Part shown: positions 51,724-64,000 of the stretch, one piece after another
How the letters are laid out: every line of letters starts with the position of its first letter
Numbering within the stretch: position 1 is the stretch's first letter
NCBI RefSeq assembly: GCF_019430905.1
Contig: NZ_JAHYCA010000006.1
Span: forward strand, 1-64,000
Reading direction: 5' to 3'
DNA length: 64,000 nucleotides
Source: Billgrantia antri
GTDB lineage: Bacteria > Pseudomonadota > Gammaproteobacteria > Pseudomonadales > Halomonadaceae
Notes under the pieces: generated by a model
Told to the model about the DNA's origin: nothing
Databases searched by the model: none
The model's input: only the letters and a program-made list of their open reading frames with translations
Translations under genes and position numbers: made by a program

Positions 51724-52290
51724 ATGAGCACAAGACATTTGCGCACCGAGTTGGCCTCGAGACGCTGCATGCTGTGGGTGGCGGTGACGCTGCTGACACT
51801 GGCTCTCAGCGGCTGTGCCTCGACTCGTGAGGCCGCCGGCAAGGCCTGGCAGGTAATGCGCGACCCCTCGATTCCGGTGGGCTATCCGGAGGATCGGCCG
51901 ACTACGGTCGACCTAGCCATGCTGGCCGAGCCCGACGTCAATCCCAACATCGAGGGCGACGGCACGCCGCTGCGCTTCCAGATCCTGCAGCTCAAGGACG
52001 ATTCGATGCTGATGGCGGCCGATCACGCTCAACTGCTCGACGACCTCGAAGGCGCTCTCGGCACCAACTATCTGGACCATGACGACTTCACCCTGCTGCC
52101 GGGGCAGTGGAAGTTCTACGAGCCGTTCGAGATCGACGAGGAGACCCGCTATATCGGCCTGATCGCCTTCTACAGCGACCCCGATAAGACGCAATGGAAG
52201 AAAGTGGTCAAAGTCACGGCGCACAGCGAGGACTACCACCTGCTGGTGCATCTGCGTGCCGACGAAGCCGAGCTGAGGAAGGAAGACTGA
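51724..52290 (+). CDS. tssJ: Type VI secretion outer-membrane lipoprotein TssJ
   Basis: 188 residues. The lipoprotein signal LWVAVTLLTLALSGC places the lipidated Cys at residue 31. The mature part includes VNPNIEGDGTPLRFQILQLKDDSMLMAAD and ends KVTAHSEDYHLLVHL. It anchors the TssJLM membrane complex to the outer membrane by binding TssM. The stop overlaps the tssK start by one base. Confidence 0.93.
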   Translation: MSTRHLRTELASRRCMLWVAVTLLTLALSGCASTREAAGKAWQVMRDPSIPVGYPEDRPTTVDLAMLAEPDVNPNIEGDGTPLRFQILQLKDDSMLMAADHAQLLDDLEGALGTNYLDHDDFTLLPGQWKFYEPFEIDEETRYIGLIAFYSDPDKTQWKKVVKVTAHSEDYHLLVHLRADEAELRKED

Positions 52291-53624
52291 TGGCCAGCCG
52301 CAACCGAGTGGTCTGGAGTGAAGGGCTGTTCATCAAGCCGCAGCACTTCCAGCAGCAGCAGCGCAGCCTGGAGGGGCTGCTCGAGGCGCGTCTGCGTGGC
52401 GTCAGCCATGCGCTGTACGGCTTTCAGACGCTGGAACTCAACGCCGAATACCTCAGCTTCGGCCGCATCGCCCTCAGCCGCGCCAGCGGCGTGATGCCTG
52501 ACGGCACGGCCTTTCAACTGCCCGACGACGACATCGAGCCGCAGCCGCTGGAGATCGATGATGCCGCCATCACCAACCAGCTCGTCTATTTGTGCCTGCC
52601 GTTGGCCACCGATGCGGTGGGCGAGGTGCGCTGGCCTGATGACGACCTGCCGACACGCTACCGCCTGGCGCAGCGCAGTGTGCGTGACCTGCACTCGCGC
52701 GATGGCGACACCGCCATGCTCGAGGTCGCCCGGGTCGCGCCACGGCTGCTGCTCGAGCGCGACGACCGCAGCGCCTACGCCTGCCTGGCGGTGGCGCGCA
52801 TCCACGAGCGGCGGCCCGACGGCAGCCTGGTGCTCGACGAGCAGTTCATTCCCACGCTGCTCAACGTCCAGGCGGCACCCGTGCTGCAGCGCTTCGTCGG
52901 CGAGATGGCCGGGTTGATGCGCGAGCGTGCGCGCAACATCGCCCATCGCCTCGCCTCGCCGCACCAGGCCGGCGTGGCCGATGTCTCCGACTTCATGTTG
53001 CTGCAGCTGCTCAATCGCGCCCAGCCACGCTTCCAGCACCTGGCGCGCCTGGGTCACCTGCATCCTGAGCGGCTGTTCGCCACCATGCTCGAGACCGCCA
53101 GCGAGCTGGTCACCTTCACCGACGAGTCGCGGCTGCCGCCGGAGTATCCGGCCTACGACCACGACCACCCCGAGCGCGCCTTTCGCCAGCTGATGCAGAG
53201 CCTGCGCCAGGCGCTCTCCACAGTGCTCGAACCGCGGGCGTTGGCGATCCAGCTGCAGTCGCGGCGCTATGGCCTGCTGGTGGCGCCGCTGGCCGACCCG
53301 GCCCTGCTCGACAGCGCCGACTTCATCCTCGCGGTGCGTGCAGACATGCCTCACGAGCGGCTGCGCAAGCTGTTCCTGCAGCAGACCAAGGTGGCCAGCG
53401 TCGAGCGCATCCGCGATCTCATCAGCCTGCAGCTGCCCGGCGTGCCGCTGGAGCCGCTGCCGGTGGCCCCGCGCGAACTGCCCTACCACGCCGGTTACAG
53501 CTACTTTCGCCTCGATCGGCAGAGCCAGGCCTGGAGCATGCTCGACGGCGCCAGCGGCTTCGCCTTCCACGTGGCGGGGGAGTTTCCCGGGCTTGAAATG
53601 CAGTTCTGGGCGATCAGGAGCTAA
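52290..53624 (+). CDS. tssK: Type VI secretion baseplate protein TssK
   Basis: 444 residues. N-terminal RVVWSEGLFIKPQHFQQQQRSLEGLL is the family signature; DVSDFMLLQLLNRAQPRFQHLARLGHLHPERLFATMLE is in the middle and YFRLDRQSQAW near the end. It trimerises and links the baseplate to TssL/TssM at the inner membrane. Its ATG shares an A with the tssJ stop. Confidence 0.96.
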   Translation: MASRNRVVWSEGLFIKPQHFQQQQRSLEGLLEARLRGVSHALYGFQTLELNAEYLSFGRIALSRASGVMPDGTAFQLPDDDIEPQPLEIDDAAITNQLVYLCLPLATDAVGEVRWPDDDLPTRYRLAQRSVRDLHSRDGDTAMLEVARVAPRLLLERDDRSAYACLAVARIHERRPDGSLVLDEQFIPTLLNVQAAPVLQRFVGEMAGLMRERARNIAHRLASPHQAGVADVSDFMLLQLLNRAQPRFQHLARLGHLHPERLFATMLETASELVTFTDESRLPPEYPAYDHDHPERAFRQLMQSLRQALSTVLEPRALAIQLQSRRYGLLVAPLADPALLDSADFILAVRADMPHERLRKLFLQQTKVASVERIRDLISLQLPGVPLEPLPVAPRELPYHAGYSYFRLDRQSQAWSMLDGASGFAFHVAGEFPGLEMQFWAIRS

Positions 53625-53627
53625 GCC

Positions 53628-54470
53628 ATGCAAGAACTTGCCACGCAATACGAATCGAACCCCGGGATGGTGGCGCGTCCTGCCCCCGGCCGCCATGAGG
53701 ATCGTATCGATGAACGCGGGCTCGAGCAGCTGATCCACAGCCACGCCGAGCAGCTCGATGCCGACGAGGACTACTGGTTCCGCCTGCGCGGTTACAACCT
53801 CAATCCGCTGGTCGACGCCGCCAGCTCACTGCTGGGCATGGTGGTGCGGGTGCGCCAGCTCGACGGCATGAGCGACATCGACCGACTCTACCGCCAGGTG
53901 GTCGACGAGATCTCGGCGATCGAGGTAGAGCTCACCGAGCAGGGCTACGACCGCCCCACGCTGCTGGCCTTCCGCTACGTGCTCTGCTCGTTCATCGACG
54001 AGGCGGTGATGGGCACACCCTGGGGCCAGCAGAGCAGTTGGGCCGAGCATTCGCTGCTCACGCGTTTCCACAACGAGACCTGGGGTGGCGAGAAGGTCTT
54101 CTCGATTCTCTCGCGGCTACAACAGGAGCCGCAGCGCTACCGCGACATGCTGGCCTTCATCTACCTCTGCCTGTGCCTCGGCTTCGAGGGGCGCTACCGG
54201 GTCATGGAGGACGGGCGCGAGGAGTACGAGCACATCGTGCGCACCCTAGGCGACCAACTGGCAGCGCTCGGCGACACCCCGGAGGACAGCCTGACCCGGC
54301 CGCTCGACAACGTCATGCCGGGCCGGCGTCATCGTGGACGCGGCCTGCCGGTGTGGACGGTGTTCGCATTGTTCGCCGTCGCCATGGCCGCTACCTACCT
54401 CGGCTTCGCCTGGACGCTCGACGAGCAGGCGGCTCAGGTCGGCACCCTTCTCGACCAGATTTACCGTTAG
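53628..54470 (+). CDS. tssL: Type VI secretion membrane protein TssL (DotU-like), short form
   Basis: 280 residues. The cytoplasmic domain (about residues 50-225) shows NPLVDAASSLLGMVVRVRQL, LLAFRYVLCSFIDEAVMGTPWGQQSSWAEHSLLTRFHNETWGGEKVF and FIYLCLCLGFEGRYRV. One membrane helix lies at the C-terminus (about 240-262). There is no OmpA-like peptidoglycan-binding extension, so anchoring to the cell wall must use another protein, as in E. coli Sci-1 with TagL or in VAS systems. Confidence 0.95.
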   Translation: MQELATQYESNPGMVARPAPGRHEDRIDERGLEQLIHSHAEQLDADEDYWFRLRGYNLNPLVDAASSLLGMVVRVRQLDGMSDIDRLYRQVVDEISAIEVELTEQGYDRPTLLAFRYVLCSFIDEAVMGTPWGQQSSWAEHSLLTRFHNETWGGEKVFSILSRLQQEPQRYRDMLAFIYLCLCLGFEGRYRVMEDGREEYEHIVRTLGDQLAALGDTPEDSLTRPLDNVMPGRRHRGRGLPVWTVFALFAVAMAATYLGFAWTLDEQAAQVGTLLDQIYR

Positions 54471-54478
54471 GAGATCCC

Positions 54479-57241
<2,763 letters not shown>

Positions 57242-57244
57242 GCG

Positions 57245-58842
<1,598 letters not shown>

Positions 58843-58846
<4 letters not shown>

Positions 58847-59496
58847 GTTCGATCCCGATCTTTCGTCCGACGCCATGGCTGGTGCTGGCCGCGAGCCTGG
58901 CCCTGAACCCCTCCGTTCAGGCCGACACCGCCGCCGAGACGCTGCTGCAGGCGCATGAGTGCGCTGAGCTCGCATCGCGCCTGGAACGGCTGGGCTGCTA
59001 CGACGCCCTGTTCCTGCCCCGCGACGAGCCGACGACGAGCGAAGACCCGCGCCCCGCGCTGTGGTACGCCATCAATGCCCAGGAGGCCGAGCGCAACGGC
59101 GACGACATGGGCTTGCTGGTGCGTGAGCGCAGCGATGGCGTGCTGATCAGCGTGCCGGCACTGGGCAGCTTGCCGCCCCGGCCGCAACTGGTCATCGCTT
59201 GCGAGAAGTCGATCACTCGTTTTCAGCTCCACCTGCCCCAGGCGCTGGATACCGCCCGGGTACGCGTGAGACTGCGCGCCGGCGGGCGTGAACTGGAGCA
59301 GGCCTGGCAGGCCCGCGACGGTGGCTTCGTGGTCAGTGGCGGCAGAGGGCTGCCGGCCATCGCCACGCTGCAGCAGTTGCTGGATGCCGACGAGCTGACC
59401 TTTGCCAGCGACCGGGCTGCTCTCGATGGTCTGCGCTTCGAGATCGCCGGGCTGCGTCAGGCGATAGAACCGCTGCGCAACGCCTGTCGCTGGTGA
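58843..59496 (+). CDS. tagO: T6SS-associated exported protein TagO (VasI-like)
   Basis: 217 residues, with a signal peptide (PTPWLVLAASLALNPSVQA, cleavage near residue 28). HECAELASRLERLGCYDALF near residue 38 is the short Cys-containing signature of the VasI/TagO group. In Vibrio VasI lies between vasH and vasJ as here; its role in the envelope is unclear. ATGA overlap with vasH. Confidence 0.8.
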
Positions 59497-59504
59497 GGTT
59501 GAGC

Positions 59505-60935
59505 ATGCGCATCGTCAACGAGACACAGCTGACCGAACTGCTCGCCGCGCTCCCCCCGGAGGGCGTCGGGCGACCCGTCGACGACAGCGGCGATTATGCC
59601 TGGCTCGACGAAGAGATGATGAAGATCGGCTCGCTGCAACACGGCGGGGTCGACTGGGAGGGCGCCGAGACGCGCGCGGTGCGACTGCTGAGTACCACGG
59701 GCAAGGATCTCAAGGTACTCGGCCACCTGCTGCACTGCCTGCAGCGCGGTGGCGACGGCGTGCGCTTCGCCTTGTCGCTGCGCCTGCTGGCGGGCAGCCT
59801 CGAACAGTGGTGGGAAGCCGCCTACCCCTATGGCGGTGTTCAGGGCGAACGGCTGCGGCCGCGGCTTTTCCGGCAGTTCACCCAGCGCGCCCTGGCCTTG
59901 GCCGAGACACTCGATTTCGACAATGCCGCCGATGAGCACCAGGCCTGCGATGCCGCCCTCGAGGCGCTGCTGGAGGCGGCCCAAGCACGCCAACTGCCGG
60001 ACGAGGCGCTGGTGGATCTGCAGCGCCAGCTGCGTCAGGCCCGCCCCAGCCAGGCTGCGGCAAGTACCGCGCCCGCGTCGCGCGGCGAGACGGTGGAGAG
60101 CGCATCGCCGGTCAGTAAGGCACCGCCGACGGCCAAGCTGCCCGAGATGCGCCTGGAGGCCGGCAATGAGCGCGGCAATCGCCAGGCGTTGCTGAAGATG
60201 GCCGATTTTCTCTGCGAGCAGAGCCCCGGCGACCCGCTCGGTTATCGCCTCCGACGCCATGCCATCTGGCACGCCATTCAGGTGCTACCGGCCACCCGCG
60301 ACGGCGTACGCTCCGAGCTGTCCCCGCCCGCCGCCGACCGGGTGGCGGAGTATCGCGAGGCGCTCTCGCGCGGTGCCGACATGGCGCTGTGGAAACGCAT
60401 CGAGAACAGCCTGGCGGTGAGCCCCTACTGGCTGGAGGGGCACCGTCTCAGTGCCGGCGCCGCCGAGCGGCTCGGTCACCCGCGCTGCGCCGCCGCCATT
60501 CGCGATGAAGCGAGCCGGTTCGTCGAGCGCCTGCCCGGTATCGAGGCGTTGACCTTCAACGACGGTAGCGCCTTCGTCGACGACGATACCCGTCAATGGC
60601 TGCAGGCCGCGCCGGCCGGCGCCGCGGCAGGTGGCCAGGCGGGCGGCGGCGACCCCTGGCAGGAGGGTCTGGACGAGGCCCGCGAAAGGCTGGCCGCGGA
60701 GGGGCTCGAGGCGGCCCTGGCGGGCCTCGATCGCGGCCTGGCTCAGGCCCGGTCGCCGCGCGAAACCGCCTACTGGCGGCTGGCCAGCGCCGATCTGCTT
60801 CACGATGCCGGGCTGGCGGCACTGGCCGGTCAGCAGTATCGCGCGGTGCAGGCATCGCTGGCGGGCCTGGACCTCGAACGCTGGGAGCCGGCACTGCTCG
60901 AGCGCCTCGGCAGCGTGGGGGACAAGAGCGCATGA
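59505..60935 (+). CDS. tssA: Type VI secretion protein TssA (VasJ-like)
   Basis: 476 residues. The ImpA-type N-terminal domain (DDSGDYAWLDEEMMKIGSLQHGGVDWEGAETRAVRLLSTTGKDLKVLGHLL, about residues 25-80) is clear; SLEQWWEAAYPYG follows near 105. An Ala/Pro-rich linker (about 180-205) precedes a VasJ-type helical domain (QSPGDPLGYRLRRHAIWHAI near 245; WKRIENSLAVSPYWLEGHRLSAGAAERLG near 300). TssA proteins cap or guide sheath assembly. Start at 59505 with GAGG eight bases upstream; a GTG at 59493 overlapping tagO is an alternative. Confidence 0.9.
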   Translation: MRIVNETQLTELLAALPPEGVGRPVDDSGDYAWLDEEMMKIGSLQHGGVDWEGAETRAVRLLSTTGKDLKVLGHLLHCLQRGGDGVRFALSLRLLAGSLEQWWEAAYPYGGVQGERLRPRLFRQFTQRALALAETLDFDNAADEHQACDAALEALLEAAQARQLPDEALVDLQRQLRQARPSQAAASTAPASRGETVESASPVSKAPPTAKLPEMRLEAGNERGNRQALLKMADFLCEQSPGDPLGYRLRRHAIWHAIQVLPATRDGVRSELSPPAADRVAEYREALSRGADMALWKRIENSLAVSPYWLEGHRLSAGAAERLGHPRCAAAIRDEASRFVERLPGIEALTFNDGSAFVDDDTRQWLQAAPAGAAAGGQAGGGDPWQEGLDEARERLAAEGLEAALAGLDRGLAQARSPRETAYWRLASADLLHDAGLAALAGQQYRAVQASLAGLDLERWEPALLERLGSVGDKSA

Positions 60936-61011
60936 AGACGATCCGAACGCGACATAACCGACACCGCAGCGTGTCCGACAACGTTATCAACAGGGACGAG
61001 GGCCAAGCCTC

Positions 61012-64000
61012 ATGTGGAAAAGTGTGAAGTCCGGTCTGAGTCGCTGGGTACCCGGCGTCTCATGGGCCGAAAGCAACGCCAACCTGGCCAAGGCGCACGG
61101 CAACAAGGCCCAGGGCCTCGGCAAGCAGGCGAGCAAGCTCACCGTCGTGCTCTGGTGGCTGCTGCTGGCTGCCCTGGTAGCCGCCATCTGGTGGCTGGGG
61201 CCGATGTGGCAGGTACGTGACAGTTACCCGCTGGCGCCCTGGCTCAACCGCCTGCTCGCCACCCTGGCGCTGGCCACCCTGGCTGCCGTGGTATGGGGCG
61301 TCCGCCTGGCTCGCCGGCTGCGCGAAGTGAACGACGAGCGGCGTCAGAACGAACAACGGCAGCTCGATCCCACGCTGGGCCAGGTGGAGCAGCAGGAAGC
61401 GACGCTGAACGCCACGCTGCACGAGCTGCTCGATAATCTCGGTGCCGTCCCCGGCGCTCGCTACAAGCTGCCCTGGTACCTGGTGATGGGCGTGGAGAAT
61501 GCGGGCAAGACCAGCCTGATCAACCGCTCCGGCCAGAATTTCTCGCTGACCCATGTGATGAAGGCCTCGGGCCAGGGCAAGAAGGGCAACCAGTTCGGCT
61601 TCGACTGGTGGATCGGCGACAAGGCGGTGCTGATCGACCCGGACGGTGAGCTGCTGACCCAAGGCGCGTTGGAAGGCGGCGAGCCCCAGGAACTTCAGAG
61701 CCGGCTATGGGATCACTTCGTCGGCTGGTTGGAGCGCAACCGCGCCCAGCGTCCGCTCGACGGCGTGGTGCTGGTGCTCGACCTGGCGCGGCTCAGCGAT
61801 GCCCGAGTGGCGGTGCGCAAGGCCTATGCCTCGCTGCTGCGCGCCCGTCTGCGCGAGTTGATGGAGCGCCACGGGGCGCGCCTGCCGGTCTACGTCACCT
61901 TCAGCAAGATGGACCTGCTGCACGGCTTCGACGACTTCTTCCGTCACTACTCCCGGGCCGCCCGGCGCGCACCGCTCGGCTTCACCTTCAGTGCCGAGAG
62001 CCTGGAGCGCGTCGACCAGTGGGTCGACGAGTTCGCCAACGCCTACGACGCCATGCTCGAGCGGCTCAACCGCAGCCTGCCCACGCTGCTGGCCGAGTGT
62101 CGTGACCGCGAGGAGCGCGAGTCGGTGTTCCGCTTCGTGCGCCAGCTTGCCGGTCTGCGCGACGTGCTGCATGGCTTTCTGCACGAGGCGCTCTCCAGCG
62201 ACCGCTACTCCACCGCAGCCATGGTGCGCGGTACCTACTTCACCTCGGTCTACCAGCAGGGCGTGCCGGAGGATCCCTTCGTCGACGCCGCGGCACGCCG
62301 CTACGGCATGGCCGATTCCACCCAGCCGGCTCATCGTGCCGCGCGCAGTGCGCTCTACTTCACCGAGGAGCTGTTCGACAAGGTGATCTACCCCGAGGCG
62401 GGGCTGGCGGGAGACAACGCCCGTGCTGCCCGGCGTCGGCGTCGGCTGCGCCGCACCAGCGCCTTCGCCTGCCTGCTCGCTGGGCTGGGGCTGGTGGGCG
62501 GCTGGAGCCACTTCTACCAGAAGAACACCCAGGCCTTGGCGGCGGTGGAGGATAAGACCCGGGACTTCCTCGCTGCCCAGCCCGATGAACTGCGTAGCGA
62601 CGACCCTACCGGCTATGCATTGCTTGAGCCCCTCGATCGCCTGCGGGCCGCCACTTTCGAGTTCGGCGACTACCGCGAGCACCTGCCGTGGCTGGCCGAC
62701 ATGGGGCTCTACCAGGGGCATGCGGTGGGGCGTGAGGTGGAAGACGCCTACCTGGCGATGCTGAGCTATCACTTTCTGCCCTCGCTGATGATCGGCATCA
62801 TGGATGACATGAATCGCGCCGAGGCCGGCAGCAACGACAAGCTGGCGCTGCTGCGCATTCTGCGCATGATGTCCGACGCCAGTGGGCGCCAGCCCGAGCG
62901 GGTCCAGGCGTTCATGGAGCGGCGCTGGCAGCGCGACTTCCCGCAGCGTGGCCGGGTGCAGGAGCGCCTGCTGGGGCATCTCGCCTATGCCATGGCCCAC
63001 ACCGACCTCGAGGGTCAGGTGACGGCCGGCGACCGACATGCCGAGCAGGCCATGGCGGCACTGCGCGGCAGCCTTCAGGCCGCCCAGCAGGAGCTGGCAC
63101 GCCAGCCGATGGACGAGCGAGTCTATGCCACGCTCAAGGCCACCAGCGGCCGCCGCAGCGGGGCAGCCCTCGACCTCTATCAAGGCGTCGGCCCCTCCTT
63201 CAACGCCGTGTTCATGGCGCGTGACGACGAGCTGGAGCGTTTGCGCCTGCCCACCCTGCTGACTCGTGATGGCTTCGAGGGCTTCTTCCTCAAGGAGATC
63301 GAGCAGGCCACCGAGCTGGCGCTGATCGACCTCTGGGTGCTGGGACAGCGTGACGACATCGCCTTCAGCGCTGCCGACGAGCGCCAGCTGCGTGACGCTC
63401 TGCACGAGCGCTATGTCAGCGACTATCACGTGACCTGGCGTCAGGTGCTCGACGACCTCTACCTGGTGCCGCTACCCGACATCGACCAGGCGGTGGTAGT
63501 GGCCGACACCCTGCTCGGTGCCAGCCGGCCGCTTGACCGCCTGCTCGGTGAAGTCGCCCACCATACCCGGCTCTATCCCGAGCTGCCGGAGGACGACGAG
63601 ATCGCTCGCCAGGCGCTGGAGCGCTCACCGCGCTACCGCCTGGCCGGCGAGATCGAGCGTAACTTCCGCGACCTCAACGGGCTGCTCGATGCGCGTGGCG
63701 ACAACCCTGCCGACATCGCCGAGATCAAGGTCGCCATCGGCGAGCTGCGCGACTACCTGCGCGAAGTGCAGGGTGCCAGCGACCCGGGCCGTGCAGCATT
63801 CGTCAATGCCCGCGACCGCCTGGCGCTGAGCGGCGGCGACCCCATTCACAACCTCAAGCGTATCGCCGAGCATACCCCGGCGCCGGTGGATCGCATGCTC
63901 GAGAGTCTGGCAGACCAGAGCTGGCAGCTGCTGATGGCCAGCGCCATTCGCCATCTCGAGCATCAGTGGCTCGATGAAGTGGTGGGGCCCTACCAGGAGC
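61012..64000 (+). CDS. tssM: Type VI secretion membrane protein TssM (IcmF/VasK-like), 5' part
   Basis: The frame is open from the ATG at 61012 to the right edge (996 codons present). Two membrane helices near residues 42-60 and 78-96 flank a short periplasmic loop. A cytoplasmic NTPase-like domain follows with Walker A GVENAGKTSLI near residue 160 and a DLAR/VTFSKMD region near 255-300. A third membrane helix lies near 485-505, after which the large periplasmic domain begins. With TssL and TssJ it makes the trans-envelope complex. The C-terminal part, which binds TssJ, is beyond the window. Confidence 0.95.
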   Translation, partial: MWKSVKSGLSRWVPGVSWAESNANLAKAHGNKAQGLGKQASKLTVVLWWLLLAALVAAIWWLGPMWQVRDSYPLAPWLNRLLATLALATLAAVVWGVRLARRLREVNDERRQNEQRQLDPTLGQVEQQEATLNATLHELLDNLGAVPGARYKLPWYLVMGVENAGKTSLINRSGQNFSLTHVMKASGQGKKGNQFGFDWWIGDKAVLIDPDGELLTQGALEGGEPQELQSRLWDHFVGWLERNRAQRPLDGVVLVLDLARLSDARVAVRKAYASLLRARLRELMERHGARLPVYVTFSKMDLLHGFDDFFRHYSRAARRAPLGFTFSAESLERVDQWVDEFANAYDAMLERLNRSLPTLLAECRDREERESVFRFVRQLAGLRDVLHGFLHEALSSDRYSTAAMVRGTYFTSVYQQGVPEDPFVDAAARRYGMADSTQPAHRAARSALYFTEELFDKVIYPEAGLAGDNARAARRRRRLRRTSAFACLLAGLGLVGGWSHFYQKNTQALAAVEDKTRDFLAAQPDELRSDDPTGYALLEPLDRLRAATFEFGDYREHLPWLADMGLYQGHAVGREVEDAYLAMLSYHFLPSLMIGIMDDMNRAEAGSNDKLALLRILRMMSDASGRQPERVQAFMERRWQRDFPQRGRVQERLLGHLAYAMAHTDLEGQVTAGDRHAEQAMAALRGSLQAAQQELARQPMDERVYATLKATSGRRSGAALDLYQGVGPSFNAVFMARDDELERLRLPTLLTRDGFEGFFLKEIEQATELALIDLWVLGQRDDIAFSAADERQLRDALHERYVSDYHVTWRQVLDDLYLVPLPDIDQAVVVADTLLGASRPLDRLLGEVAHHTRLYPELPEDDEIARQALERSPRYRLAGEIERNFRDLNGLLDARGDNPADIAEIKVAIGELRDYLREVQGASDPGRAAFVNARDRLALSGGDPIHNLKRIAEHTPAPVDRMLESLADQSWQLLMASAIRHLEHQWLDEVVGPYQE

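Overview
The window is a GC-rich, densely coded stretch of a gammaproteobacterial chromosome. Gene content points to Halomonadaceae (Halomonas-like): the conserved gshB-tonB-yqgE-ruvX and xseB-ispA-dxs blocks are gammaproteobacterial, CYP116B self-sufficient P450s are known from Halomonas, and TRAP transporters for organic acids are typical of halophilic marine bacteria. This placement is inference from gene content. I saw no rRNA, tRNA, insertion sequence, prophage or CRISPR array.

Region 1 (1-7400) is mostly housekeeping: the end of an NADP-type aldehyde dehydrogenase, an S1-domain RNA-binding protein, a VOC-fold protein under a strong repressible promoter, gshB-tonB-yqgE-ruvX, an unknown membrane protein and pyrB. 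Region 2 (7400-18600) holds two aromatic-oxidation modules. The first is an IclR regulator divergent from a CYP116B P450-reductase fusion, followed by a TRAP solute-binding protein without its membrane partners and a DUF6455 Cys-motif protein. The second is a LuxR regulator divergent from a flavin monooxygenase, a tiny DUF2783 partner and a second DUF6455 protein. A chromate transporter lies between them and a MerR/hydrolase pair follows. Region 3 (18600-23400) has a MocR regulator with repeated operator-like boxes, a DUF1127 protein, a frameshifted STAS-like gene and two MFS exporters.

Region 4 (23400-33330) is the central catabolic block. A minus-strand operon encodes an MBL-fold protein, an FAD monooxygenase, a DUF2783 coupling protein, homogentisate dioxygenase, fumarylacetoacetate hydrolase and maleylacetoacetate isomerase. 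Divergent from it are a complete TRAP transporter (SBP, small and large membrane subunits) and a MarR regulator. The arrangement is that of a 3-hydroxyphenylacetate to homogentisate to fumarate plus acetoacetate route. The same 16-bp palindrome, AGTTTCA(A/T)TTGAAACT or a degenerate copy, lies at three distant promoters (VOC gene near 2430, DUF6455 gene near 11879, catabolic operon near 29584). It probably ties these loci into one regulon, with the MarR protein as the best candidate regulator.

Region 5 (33330-44500) contains an IclR regulator, an enoyl-CoA hydratase, a D-hydroxyamino-acid dehydratase-like enzyme, a decayed maleate-isomerase/EutA-like gene, an unusual exported protein with Gly-Gly-Glu and Ala-Gly-His-Ala-His repeats divergent from a PiuC-type Fe(II) dioxygenase, serA, and xseB-ispA-dxs. 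Region 6 (44967 to the end) is a type VI secretion cluster in Vibrio VAS order: tssB, C, E, F, G, tagH (FHA), tssJ, K, L, H (ClpV), a sigma-54 activator (VasH), tagO/vasI, tssA, and tssM running off the edge. Hcp and VgrG are not in the window.
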